Made by a program: the position numbers and the translations under genes
From: Nocardia altamirensis NBRC 108246
Lineage (GTDB): Bacteria > Actinomycetota > Actinomycetes > Mycobacteriales > Mycobacteriaceae
Length of the DNA: 48,036 nucleotides
Direction of reading: 5' to 3'
Assembly (NCBI RefSeq): GCF_001612685.1
Contig: NZ_BDAY01000091.1
Coordinates: 1-48,036 of the forward strand
The notes under the pieces: model-generated
The model's database searches: none
Told to the model about the DNA's origin: nothing
What the model saw: only the letters and a program-made list of their open reading frames with translations
Part shown: piece after piece, positions 40,700 to 48,036 of the stretch
Layout: every line of letters starts with the position of its first letter
How positions within the stretch are numbered: the first letter of the stretch is position 1

Positions 40700-42532
40700 A
40701 TGACGACAACAGACATCGGCTATTCGCACAAATCGGGCAAAACGGTCTACACCGTCACGGAAGCCTTCCAGGAGACCCTGACCTTGCGACCCGAGCAGGT
40801 CGCACTCCGGACGGTAGGCGGCACCCAGGAGATCACCTGGCGGCAGTACGGCGAGCGGGTCCGCGTCATCGCCGCAGGCCTGGCCGCACTCGGCGTCAGC
40901 CGCGGCGACACCGTCGGCATCATGCTCACCAACCGACCCGAGTTCAACCTCGTCGACACCGCAGCGCTGCACCTCGGCGCCGCCCCGTTCTCGATCTACA
41001 ACACCAGCTCCCCCGAGCAGATCGCGCACCTGTTCACCAACGCCGAAAACAAGGTCGTCGTCACCGAGCAGGTCTTCCTCGGCGCCGTGCAGGGTGCAGG
41101 CGTGCCGCTCGAGCACATCGTCCTCGTCGACGGCTCGGCCGCAGGCACGATCAGCCTCGCCGATGTCGAGGCAAACCCGTTGGCCGACTTCGACTTCGAG
41201 GCCTCCTGGCGGGCCGTGCAGCCGGACGACCTGGCCACCCTGATCTACACCTCGGGCACCACCGGCCCGTCCAAGGGCGTCGAGATCACCCACCGCAATG
41301 TCGTCGCGCAGATCGTCGGCCTGGTGACCGGGCCGCTCGTCCTCGGCATCGACGACCGGTCGGTGTCCTACCTGCCCGCCGCGCACGTCGCCGACCGCAT
41401 CTCCGGACACTGCGCCAACCTCTTCACCGGCGTGCAGATGACCTGCGTCCCCGATCCACGCGAGATCGCCGCCGCGCTGCCCGACGCGCGCCCCACCGCG
41501 TTCTTCGGCGTCCCGCGCGTCTGGCAGAAGATCAAGGCAGGCATCGACGCGAAGCTGGCGACCGAGCCGAGCCCGGTCAAGAAGAACCTCGCCAACTGGG
41601 CCATCGGCGTCGGCGTCGCCGCCGCCCGCGCCGACCTCGCAGGCTCAGGGCGCGGGCCGCTGCTCAGCGTGCAGCACAAGCTCGCCGACGCGCTGGTGCT
41701 CAGCAAGCTGCGCCACGCCCTCGGTCTCGACACCCTCAAGGTCGCGGCCTCCGGCGCCGCGGCGATCCCGCCGGAGACGCTGGAATACATGCTCGGCCTC
41801 GGCTTCACCGTCACCGAAGTGTGGGGCATGTCGGAGACCTCCGGCGTCGGCACCTTCACCGAACTGGCCAAGCCGAAGCCGGGTTCGGTGGGCCGCGCCC
41901 TCGACGGGGTCGAGCTGCGCCTCGACGAGGACGGCGAGCTGCTGGTGCGCGGCGCGATCGTCACCCCCGGCTACCGCAAGATGCCGGACAAGACCGCCGA
42001 GGCGATCGACGCCGACGGCTGGCTGCACACCGGCGACGTCGCCACCATCGACGGCGACGGCTACGTCACCATCGTCGACCGCAAGAAGGAACTCATCATC
42101 AGCGAGGCGGGCAAGAACATCTCGCCGACCAACATCGAGAACGCGGTCAAGGCGATGTCCTCGCTGGTCGGCCAGGTGGTCGCGATCGGCGACGCGAAGC
42201 CGTACATCGCGGCGCTGATCGTGCTCGACCCCGACACGGCTGCCGTGCGCGCCAAGTCGCTCGGCACCCCCGACGCGGACCTGACGGCGCTGTCGACCCG
42301 GCAGGAGATCGTCGACGAGGTGCTCGCCGCCGTGCAGGCCGGCAACACCAAGCTGTCCAGGGTGGAGCAGATCAAGCGGTTCGTGATCGTGGACAAGGCG
42401 TGGGAGCCCGGCGGTGACGAGCTCACCCCGACGCTCAAGCTGCGGCGCAACCCGATCGCGGCGAAGTACGCCGGTGCGATCGGCGAGCTCTACGCCGCCG
42501 AGGTGCCCGCGAACGTCGTCAACGTCAAGTAG
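40700..42532 (+). CDS. long-chain fatty-acid--CoA ligase / AMP-dependent synthetase
   Basis: 610 residues, an ANL-superfamily acyl-CoA synthetase closely similar in layout to the protein at 14853. It has YTSGTTGPSKGVEITHRN (AMP-binding), SYLPAAHVADRI, FFGVPRVWQKIKAG, EVWGMSETSGVG, DGWLHTGDVATIDGDGY and DRKKELIISEAGKNISPTNI. LKLRRNPI holds the C-terminal Lys region. It activates fatty acids to acyl-CoA in the cytoplasm. The ATG at 40700 gives the family's normal N-terminus; the longer frame from 40619 is Arg-rich and rejected. It is 151 bp from ribA2 and ends at a strong terminator. Confidence 0.93.
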   Translation: MTTTDIGYSHKSGKTVYTVTEAFQETLTLRPEQVALRTVGGTQEITWRQYGERVRVIAAGLAALGVSRGDTVGIMLTNRPEFNLVDTAALHLGAAPFSIYNTSSPEQIAHLFTNAENKVVVTEQVFLGAVQGAGVPLEHIVLVDGSAAGTISLADVEANPLADFDFEASWRAVQPDDLATLIYTSGTTGPSKGVEITHRNVVAQIVGLVTGPLVLGIDDRSVSYLPAAHVADRISGHCANLFTGVQMTCVPDPREIAAALPDARPTAFFGVPRVWQKIKAGIDAKLATEPSPVKKNLANWAIGVGVAAARADLAGSGRGPLLSVQHKLADALVLSKLRHALGLDTLKVAASGAAAIPPETLEYMLGLGFTVTEVWGMSETSGVGTFTELAKPKPGSVGRALDGVELRLDEDGELLVRGAIVTPGYRKMPDKTAEAIDADGWLHTGDVATIDGDGYVTIVDRKKELIISEAGKNISPTNIENAVKAMSSLVGQVVAIGDAKPYIAALIVLDPDTAAVRAKSLGTPDADLTALSTRQEIVDEVLAAVQAGNTKLSRVEQIKRFVIVDKAWEPGGDELTPTLKLRRNPIAAKYAGAIGELYAAEVPANVVNVK

Positions 42533-42537
42533 CTCGA

Positions 42538-42581
42538 AAACGCCGGTGGCCCTGGGCTTTTGCCCAGGGCCACCGGCGTTT
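42538..42581. terminator. bidirectional hairpin terminator
   Basis: A perfect 20-bp stem (AAACGCCGGTGGCCCTGGGC and complement) with a TTTT loop lies between the convergent acyl-CoA ligase and PEBP genes. A-rich and T-rich ends on the two sides allow use in both directions. Confidence 0.9.
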
Positions 42582-42589
42582 GCCCGAAA

Positions 42590-43126
42590 CTACTTCTGCT
42601 CGTAGGTGCCGACGATCGTGGCGCGAGCGATCGCGTGCGAGAACAGGTTGAAGCCGAGGTAGGCCGGGCTCGCGTTCTCGTCGAGGCCGAGGCTCGCCAC
42701 GTCCACCGCGTGCACCGCAATGAAGTAGCGGTGGTAGCCGTGGCCGGCCGGCGGTGCGGTGCCGACGAATCCGGTGATGCCGGCGTCGTTGCGCAGCGAA
42801 AGCGCGCCCGTCGGCAAGGCGCCGCCGTCGCTGCCCGCACCGCTGGGCAGCGAGGTGACACCGACCGGGATGTCGGCGACCGCCCAGTGCCAGAACCCGG
42901 ACGCCGTCGGCGCGTCGACATCGAACACGGTGACCGCGAAACTCTTTGTCTCCGCAGGGAATCCGGACCATGACAGCTGCGGCGAGATGTCCTTGCCGCC
43001 CGCGCCGAACACACCGCTGACCTGATCGTTGCCGAACTGCTGGCCGTCAGTGACATCGTCGGAGGTCAGCGTGAACGACGGCAGCTGCGGCAGCGCGTCA
43101 TACGGGTTGAAGGAGTAATCGGGCAC
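42590..43126 (-). CDS. YbhB/YbcL-type phosphatidylethanolamine-binding protein
   Basis: A 178-residue PEBP (Raf-kinase-inhibitor-like) protein, matching Rv2140c in gene order. The two conserved ligand-site stretches are AVTVFDVDAPTASGFWHW (D-x-D-A-P) and PPAGHGYHRYFIAVHA (G-x-H-R-Y). No signal peptide, so cytoplasmic. Bacterial members have no firmly assigned ligand. Its ATG at 43126 follows an AAAGGACCACCC ribosome-site region. It lies 19 bp after the M20 peptidase gene on the same strand, so the pair is probably cotranscribed. Confidence 0.95.
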   Translation of the reverse strand: MPDYSFNPYDALPQLPSFTLTSDDVTDGQQFGNDQVSGVFGAGGKDISPQLSWSGFPAETKSFAVTVFDVDAPTASGFWHWAVADIPVGVTSLPSGAGSDGGALPTGALSLRNDAGITGFVGTAPPAGHGYHRYFIAVHAVDVASLGLDENASPAYLGFNLFSHAIARATIVGTYEQK

Positions 43127-43145
43127 GGGTGGTCCTTTCGGGTTG

Positions 43146-44507
43146 TCAGCTGTTCAGGAGGAAGTGTTCCAGTACCTTGGTGCCGAATTCCAGCGCCTGC
43201 ACCGGAACTCGCTCATCGACACCGTGGAACAGTGCAGCGAAGTCCAGTTCCGGCGGCAGTTGCAGCGGCGCGAAACCGAAGCACCGAATACCCAAGCGGG
43301 CGAACGCCTTCGCGTCGGTGCCACCGGAGAGCATGTAGGGCACGGTACGCCCCTGCGGGTCGTGGGCGAGGATCGCGGCGTTCATCGCGTCGACCAGGTG
43401 GCCGTCGAAAGTCGTTTCGTACGAGTCAAGTTTGGTGATCCACTCGCGTTCGACGTCCGGGCCGATCAGCTCGTCCACTTCCCGTTCGAACGCCGCCTGC
43501 CTGCCCGGCACCACCCGGCAGTCCACCACCGCCTCCGCGGTCTGCGGGATCACGTTGGCCTTGTAGCCGGCCTGCAGCATGGTCGGGTTCGCCGTATCCC
43601 GCAGTGTCGCACCGATAATGCGGGACAGGGTGCCGATCTTGGCCAGCTGGCCTTCGATGTCGGGACCGTCCGAATCGAACTCCAGCCCGGTCTCCTCCGA
43701 CACCGCCGCGAGGAACTGCGACACCGAATCCGACATCACCACCGGGAAGGTGTGCTGGCCGAGCCGCGCCACGGCGGCGGCCAGAATGGTGACCGCGTTG
43801 TCCTCGTGCAGGAACGAGCCGTGGCCCGCTCGGGCCTTGGCGCGCAACCGCATCCAGCCGAGGCCCTTCTCGGCCGTCTCCACTAGATAGAGCCTGCGCT
43901 CGGTGCCGTCGGGACGCGGGACCGTCAGCGAGAAGCCGCCGACCTCACCCACCGCTTCGCTGATGCCGTCGAACAGGTCGGGGCGGTTGTCCACCAGCCA
44001 CTGCGATCCCCACTTGCCGCCGTTCTCCTCATCGGCCAGGAACGCGAACACGATATCGCGGGGCGGGACCGTGCCCTCCCGCTTGAACTGACGGGCGATG
44101 GCCAGCATCATGCCGACCATGTCCTTCATATCGATGGCGCCGCGCCCCCACACGTAGCCGTCGCGGACCGCGCCGGAGAACGGGTGCACGCTCCAGTCGG
44201 CGGCCTCGGCGGGCACCACGTCCAGATGCCCGTGGATCATCAGTGCCCCGCGGCTGTTGTCGGCGCCCGCCAGTCGGGCGAACACGTTGCCGCGCCCCGG
44301 CGCTCCCGACTCCACGTATTCGGTCGTATACCCCGCCTCGTGCAGTTGCTCGGCCACCCACTCCGCGCACTCGCGCTCCCCCTTGGTGGTGGCGAGGTCG
44401 CCGGTGTTCGAGGTATCGAACCGGATCAGCGCGCTGACCAGGTCCACCACCTCGGCTACCGCGCGAGAGCTGCTGTTGGGGACCGATCCTTCGACAGTTG
44501 TGGACAC
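43146..44507 (-). CDS. M20/M25/M40 family metallo-hydrolase
   Basis: A 453-residue zinc peptidase/deacylase of the M20 family (Rv2141c position). Metal and catalytic motifs are MIHGHLDVVPAE (His/Asp), GRGAIDMKDMVG, the general-base Glu in FAFLADEENGG, then the dimerisation domain and SGGTDAKAFARLG before the last ligand His (FHGVDERV). It cleaves a peptide or amide, and the substrate is unknown. No export signal. The GTG at 44507 has AAAGGGAA before it and starts a typical STTVEGS N-terminus; the open frame to 44588 is not needed. It is followed on the same strand by the PEBP gene. Confidence 0.94.
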   Translation of the reverse strand: MSTTVEGSVPNSSSRAVAEVVDLVSALIRFDTSNTGDLATTKGERECAEWVAEQLHEAGYTTEYVESGAPGRGNVFARLAGADNSRGALMIHGHLDVVPAEAADWSVHPFSGAVRDGYVWGRGAIDMKDMVGMMLAIARQFKREGTVPPRDIVFAFLADEENGGKWGSQWLVDNRPDLFDGISEAVGEVGGFSLTVPRPDGTERRLYLVETAEKGLGWMRLRAKARAGHGSFLHEDNAVTILAAAVARLGQHTFPVVMSDSVSQFLAAVSEETGLEFDSDGPDIEGQLAKIGTLSRIIGATLRDTANPTMLQAGYKANVIPQTAEAVVDCRVVPGRQAAFEREVDELIGPDVEREWITKLDSYETTFDGHLVDAMNAAILAHDPQGRTVPYMLSGGTDAKAFARLGIRCFGFAPLQLPPELDFAALFHGVDERVPVQALEFGTKVLEHFLLNS

Positions 44508-44671
44508 GTTCCCTTTCCTACCATCCGCCGCGGCGGGCGCCACCGGCATCCCTCGTCGACACTCCAGCGGTCGCGCAGCGTACGGCACCGAACGCCGCGG
44601 CCGCGGGGATCAGCATCACGGTGATCGTAATCGGTGTCCGCCGTGCCGAATCCGGTTGGGCGGCAACGCGG

Positions 44672-45310
44672 TCACGCGTTATCCGACAGAGCCAGCTTCA
44701 GTCCGAACGCGACGAGCACCGTGCCGGTGACGGCCTCCATCGCTCGCTTGACCGAGGGACGGCCGAGCCAGGCCCGCATGAACCGGACGCCGAGGATAAG
44801 GACGGTCAGCCACAGCATGCCCTCGAGGAAATGGACCATGGTGAGCGCCGCGCCCATCAGCAGGTGCGGCGCCGTCGGCGGGATGAACTGCGGCAGCATC
44901 GCGATGTAGAAGACGCCGACCTTCGGATTGAGCAGGTTGGACAGCGCACCGCGCAGCCAGGCGCGCAGCATGCTGCCGCCCGCGGTGTCGTCCGCGGCGG
45001 CTTCTGCGGCATCGGCCCGATGCCGCAGGGCGAGCAGGCTGGTGACGCCGAGCCAGATCAGATAGACCGCACCGGCGACACGCAACACCGTGTACGCGAC
45101 CTGCGAGGTGCTCAGCAGCACCGACAACCCGCCTGCCGCGGCCGTTCCCCACACCAGCAGACCGGTGCCGACACCACACGCGGTGACGAAGGCGTAGCGC
45201 GTGCCACGCGCGATGGCCGAGCGCAGCACCAGCGCGGTGTCGACGCCGGGCACCACGGTCAACAGTCCGGCCACGAGGGCGAAGGAGATCAAGCCGCTCC
45301 ACACGCTCAT
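44672..45310 (-). CDS. LysE family amino-acid exporter
   Basis: A 212-residue membrane protein with six hydrophobic helices. The LysE/RhtB signature is in the first third (VVPGVDTALVLRSAIARGTRYAFVTACG), and NLLNPKVGVFYIAMLPQFI is also typical. It exports an amino acid or homoserine-like compound. It lies 28 bp after the PLP-enzyme gene on the same strand and near an Lrp regulator, an arrangement seen for amino-acid homeostasis genes. Confidence 0.93.
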   Translation of the reverse strand: MSVWSGLISFALVAGLLTVVPGVDTALVLRSAIARGTRYAFVTACGVGTGLLVWGTAAAGGLSVLLSTSQVAYTVLRVAGAVYLIWLGVTSLLALRHRADAAEAAADDTAGGSMLRAWLRGALSNLLNPKVGVFYIAMLPQFIPPTAPHLLMGAALTMVHFLEGMLWLTVLILGVRFMRAWLGRPSVKRAMEAVTGTVLVAFGLKLALSDNA

Positions 45311-45338
45311 GAGGCCAATCTACTCGGAGCGCGAACCG

Positions 45339-46502
45339 TCAACGGTTGCGGTGTTTCTCGACCGCGTCGCGCATCCGGCCGAGCATGTCCTCGAGGACCG
45401 GACGATACGTGGCGAAGTTCAACCGGGCGAAACCGCTGCCCGCCGTGCCGAAATCCGGTCCTGGCAGCAGTTTTACCCCGGCTTCTTCCAGGAAGAAGGC
45501 CGCTGGGTCCCGGTCGAGTTCGAGGGCGCGGCAATCGAGCCAGGCCAGGTAGGTCGCCTGCGGTGGGTGGAATCGGATCTCGGGCGGCAGCATTGCCGCG
45601 ACGAGGTCACGGTTCTCGGTCAATCTCCGTTGGGTGTCGGCCAGCCACGCGTCACCGTCCTGCCAGGCCGCGCGGGTTGCCAGCACACCGAGCGCGCTCG
45701 CCTGCCCGTACAGCTGCGGTGGGTGCGCGGCCAACGCCGCGCGCACCCTGCTGTCGCCGATATGGGCGACACAACAACGCAATCCGGCCAGGTTGAACGC
45801 CTTGCTCGCGGAGTTGAGTGTGACTGTGCGCCTAGCGATTTCGGGGCCGAGCGCGGCGAACGGGAGATGCCGGTTCCCGTCGTGGGTGAGCTCGGAGTGG
45901 ATCTCGTCGGAGATCACGATCAGATCGTGGCGCTGCGCGACCTCGGCGATCGCGGACAGTTCGTCGCGATCGAACATGTGGCCGGTCGGATTCTGCGGGT
46001 TCACCAGAACCAGGGCGCGGCAACCGAAGCTGCTGACGTCCGCGGCGAAGCGGTCGATGTCGAAGGTCCAGCCACGCGGTCCTTCGATCATCGGGATCGG
46101 CACCAGCGGGCGGTCCATCACCCGCAACGTCTCCAGAAACGGCGGGTAGGTGGGCGTATGGACCGCCACCGCGTCGCCGGGGCGAGTCATCAGATGCAAC
46201 ACGAGCTGCACCACCTGCACCAGTTCGGTGAAGACGTACACCTGCTCGGGGTCGAGCGCGAGGTCGTAGCGGTCGTGCACGCGATCGGTGAACACCTGCG
46301 CCAACGGGTTTCGATCGAGCCGATCGTCCCAGTCCGGGTAGCCGAGATCGCCGGCTATCGCCCGCGACAACGCCTCGCGCACCGGATCGGCGACGGGAAA
46401 GTCCATGTCCGCGATCCATGCGGGCAGCACGTCGTGGCCTGCTTGCGCCCATTTGATGCCCGCGCGTCGCCGGAGCGCACCGATGTCGACAAGATCGTCC
46501 AT
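45339..46502 (-). CDS. MalY/PatB-type PLP-dependent aminotransferase / C-S lyase
   Basis: A 387-residue fold-type I PLP enzyme. DVLPAWIADMDFPVADPV at the start and the GYPDWDDRL region match MalY/PatB cystathionine beta-lyases. LVNPQNPTGHMFDRDEL (Asn), ISDEIHSELTH (Asp/His pair for the ring) and the PLP Lys in LNSASKAFNLAGL are intact. It may cleave sulfur amino acids or act as an aminotransferase. The ATG at 46502 is divergent from the Lrp gene, which probably controls it. The LysE exporter follows by 28 bp. Confidence 0.92.
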   Translation of the reverse strand: MDDLVDIGALRRRAGIKWAQAGHDVLPAWIADMDFPVADPVREALSRAIAGDLGYPDWDDRLDRNPLAQVFTDRVHDRYDLALDPEQVYVFTELVQVVQLVLHLMTRPGDAVAVHTPTYPPFLETLRVMDRPLVPIPMIEGPRGWTFDIDRFAADVSSFGCRALVLVNPQNPTGHMFDRDELSAIAEVAQRHDLIVISDEIHSELTHDGNRHLPFAALGPEIARRTVTLNSASKAFNLAGLRCCVAHIGDSRVRAALAAHPPQLYGQASALGVLATRAAWQDGDAWLADTQRRLTENRDLVAAMLPPEIRFHPPQATYLAWLDCRALELDRDPAAFFLEEAGVKLLPGPDFGTAGSGFARLNFATYRPVLEDMLGRMRDAVEKHRNR

Positions 46503-46554
46503 GGGCTGAACATAGAGTGCGCGGCGCCGGACGCGATTGACAATTTTCCCGCCG

Positions 46555-46575
46555 TCACGCAAATTCCTTGCGTGA
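46555..46575. promoter_or_regulatory. Lrp-type palindromic operator
   Basis: TCACGCAA-ATTCC-TTGCGTGA, perfect 8-bp arms and a 5-nt spacer. It lies in the divergent gap and covers the GTG start (46572-46574) of the Lrp/AsnC gene, so regulator binding would block its own transcription or translation and could also act on the PLP-enzyme promoter. Confidence 0.65.
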
Positions 46576-47051
46576 CTGCTTTTCCGCTCGATGAGATCGA
46601 TCTCCGACTACTCGCACTGATGCAGGTCGACGCGACCCGGCCGCTGCACGACCTCGGCGAACAGGTCGGGCTGTCGCCGAGCGCGGTGCAGCGCAGGCTC
46701 GTCCGGCTGCGCGCGGGCGGAGTGATCACCGCCGAGGTCGCCGTGGTCGATCCTCGCGCGGTGGGGCTCGGGCTCACCGCCGTCGTGCTGGTCCAGCTGG
46801 CCGAGGACGACGCGGGACGCTACGCCGATTTCTGTACTCGTATGCTCACCGAGCCGACCGTGCAGCAGTGCTATTCCGTTGTCGGCCAATGGGATTACGT
46901 GGTGGTGCTGGTCACCGAGGATCTCGCGAGCTACCGGCGCATCTCGAACCGGCTCTTCGTCGAGGAAACCGCCGTCCTGCGCTACGAGACCCTGCCGACC
47001 TACGAACGCATCAAAGCCCAACTCGCCGTTCCGGTCTCGGCGCCCAGCTGA
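46572..47051 (+). CDS. Lrp/AsnC family transcriptional regulator
   Basis: 159 residues, the usual family length. The N-terminal winged HTH (LDEIDLRLLALMQVDATRPL, then LGEQVGLSPSAVQRRLVRL) is followed by a RAM ligand-binding domain (VVLVQLAEDD, QQCYSVVGQWDYVVVLVTED). It probably senses an amino acid and controls the divergent PLP enzyme-LysE pair. The GTG at 46572 gives the standard N-terminus; the frame stays open far upstream, but that part is antisense to the PLP gene. The start codon is inside a perfect palindrome. Confidence 0.92.
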   Translation: MTAFPLDEIDLRLLALMQVDATRPLHDLGEQVGLSPSAVQRRLVRLRAGGVITAEVAVVDPRAVGLGLTAVVLVQLAEDDAGRYADFCTRMLTEPTVQQCYSVVGQWDYVVVLVTEDLASYRRISNRLFVEETAVLRYETLPTYERIKAQLAVPVSAPS

Positions 47052-47188
47052 GCCGGATGGGCGCGGACACCAAACCGTAACCGGCTTCACAGCACCCACT
47101 CAGCAGACTGGCCGCGCGCACACGGGTTGCGGCGGCACACTGGGATGGTGCAGGCAGGCACGCGCACCGGGTACGAGGAGGTCAGGTC

Positions 47189-47926
47189 ATGTGCTCAGCA
47201 CCTGTCCCCGAAGACAAGGAAGCCGAGCTCGTCCGGCTCACCGGCGCGACATGGGAGTCGGTGAGCAGGCGCGGTCTGCGCTCGGTGAACGCCGACGCCG
47301 CGGCCGTCACGACCGATCCGGTCAGCGGCCGCACCGCCTTCGTGGTTGCCGACGGCATCGGTGATCACCTCTCCGCCCTTCGCGCGGCACGCACCGCCGC
47401 CACCATCGCCGCAAGGGCGGGCGCGGAGCACGGCGCGCGGGCCGGAATCCTTGCGGCCCAACGCGAATTGCACCGGGAGCTCCCGCAGGCCGATGCCGAC
47501 TGCGTCCTCGTCATCGCGGTGCTCCCGGTCGCCGACGGCCAGTGCGATATCGCCTGGGTCGGCGACTGCCGCGCCTATCGCTGGAACGGCCGGGTGCTGC
47601 ATCAGATCACCACCGACCACACCGTCGCCGAATTCTGGCGAGCCCGCGGGCAAACCCCGCCCCCTCGGCTGAACCACCTGGTGACCACCTCCGTGCGCAC
47701 CGTTCGACCCGGCGACATCGGCGTCGCCGTCACCGGAGCCAGCTCCGGCCGACTACTCCTGAGCACCGATGGCGTGCACAAGAAGCTCGACATCGTTGCC
47801 GTCAAAGCGATACTCGCCGAGGCGAACTCGGCCGCCATGACGGCGGACATCCTGGTGGACAGCGCCCTTCGACTAGGTGGCACCGACAACACCACCGCCC
47901 TCGTCGCCGACCGCCCGGCCCGGTAG
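47189..47926 (+). CDS. PP2C-family protein serine/threonine phosphatase
   Basis: A 245-residue PP2C-fold protein. Motifs in order are RGLRSVNADA (R..N.D), VVADGIGDHLSAL (metal-binding D-G), IAWVGDCRAYRW (G-D-C/S-R), LLLSTDGVHKK (D-G) and GGTDNTTALV (D-N). It is slightly shorter than average and has no membrane segment or sensor domain. It removes phosphate from Ser/Thr of unknown target proteins. The ATG at 47189 has AGGAGG 7 nt upstream. It stands alone. Confidence 0.93.
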   Translation: MCSAPVPEDKEAELVRLTGATWESVSRRGLRSVNADAAAVTTDPVSGRTAFVVADGIGDHLSALRAARTAATIAARAGAEHGARAGILAAQRELHRELPQADADCVLVIAVLPVADGQCDIAWVGDCRAYRWNGRVLHQITTDHTVAEFWRARGQTPPPRLNHLVTTSVRTVRPGDIGVAVTGASSGRLLLSTDGVHKKLDIVAVKAILAEANSAAMTADILVDSALRLGGTDNTTALVADRPAR

Positions 47927-48036
47927 GCACCTGCTCTGAGTGTTCCGTCCCCTCCTGGCCGCCAAAAATACCAACCGGTCCGCACGCAAACCATCCGGCG
48001 CCTTCCGGGTCCGCACCTCTTCCGTGGGTCCGCACT
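47927..48036. other. right-end spacer with TCCGCAC direct repeat
   Basis: It holds GGGTCCGCACCTCTTCC followed by GGGTCCGCACT at the edge, similar to the AATCCGCAC motif pairs at 701-727 and 11090-11125. It may be the start of another composite repeat that continues beyond the window. Confidence 0.45.

Noticed and set aside
45201..46571. Long N-terminal extension of the Lrp frame
   Set aside because: It is antisense to the PLP-enzyme gene; the family-length protein starts at 46572.

Overview
The window is high-GC actinobacterial DNA, most likely Nocardia or a close relative in the Mycobacteriales. The reasons are mycothiol biosynthesis (mshC), many GTG/TTG starts, MMPL, LppL-type and other lipoprotein genes, a possible IdeR-like iron site, and a gene order matching the Mycobacterium tuberculosis Rv2130c-Rv2141c neighbourhood as I recall it. 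No rRNA, tRNA, CRISPR array, prophage or transposase gene was seen.

Layout. 1-5.2 kb: a hypothetical gene, a molybdopterin oxidoreductase with a small coupled upstream ORF, its TetR regulator (the same TATGG-N6-CCATA operator lies upstream of both) and an alpha/beta hydrolase. 5.4-10.8 kb: a CPA1 antiporter fused to a UBP zinc finger, a TetR regulator, an AI-2E family membrane protein, an enoyl-CoA hydratase gene broken by an in-frame TAG, and a dienelactone hydrolase. 11.2-16.7 kb: a copper-type P1B ATPase with a His-rich repeat region, a second repeat insertion in its ATP-binding domain and a CsoR-like site upstream, then an acyl-CoA ligase. 17-25 kb: a metallo-beta-lactamase-fold hydrolase, then mshC, an SCO1664-family protein, a DUF3090 protein, an MSMEG_4193-family phosphomutase and uppP on the minus strand, and a divergent aldo/keto reductase homologue. 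25.6-29.2 kb: a haem/iron ABC transporter operon (hmuTUV-like) interrupted by a repeat-built 142-aa ORF. 29.3-32.3 kb: an MMPL transporter with a lipoprotein and a small gene. 32.5-35 kb: lppL, DUF5703, pyrD. 35.1-40.5 kb: a compact cluster of two PfkB-like proteins that both lack the catalytic Asp, two GTP cyclohydrolase II paralogues (one with membrane helices) and two small paralogous proteins. 40.7-44.5 kb: a second acyl-CoA ligase, a strong bidirectional terminator, a PEBP protein and an M20 peptidase. 44.7-47.9 kb: a LysE exporter, a MalY/PatB-type PLP enzyme, a divergent Lrp/AsnC regulator with a palindromic operator, and a PP2C phosphatase.

Two themes stand out. First, the PfkB/RibA cluster (35.1-40.5 kb) is the best candidate for an undescribed pathway: chained start/stop overlaps (ATTGA, TTTGA), a 10-bp-arm inverted repeat in front, paralogous enzymes with altered active sites, and a membrane-attached cyclohydrolase. 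Second, the spaces between genes are full of structured repeats: two families of long palindromes, one with compensating base changes, and several tandem arrays built from the ends of neighbouring genes (aldo/keto reductase, hmuU/hmuV junction, mmpL). Similar expansions occur inside the copper ATPase.

All functional calls come from reading the sequence and recalling families. No search or alignment was run.
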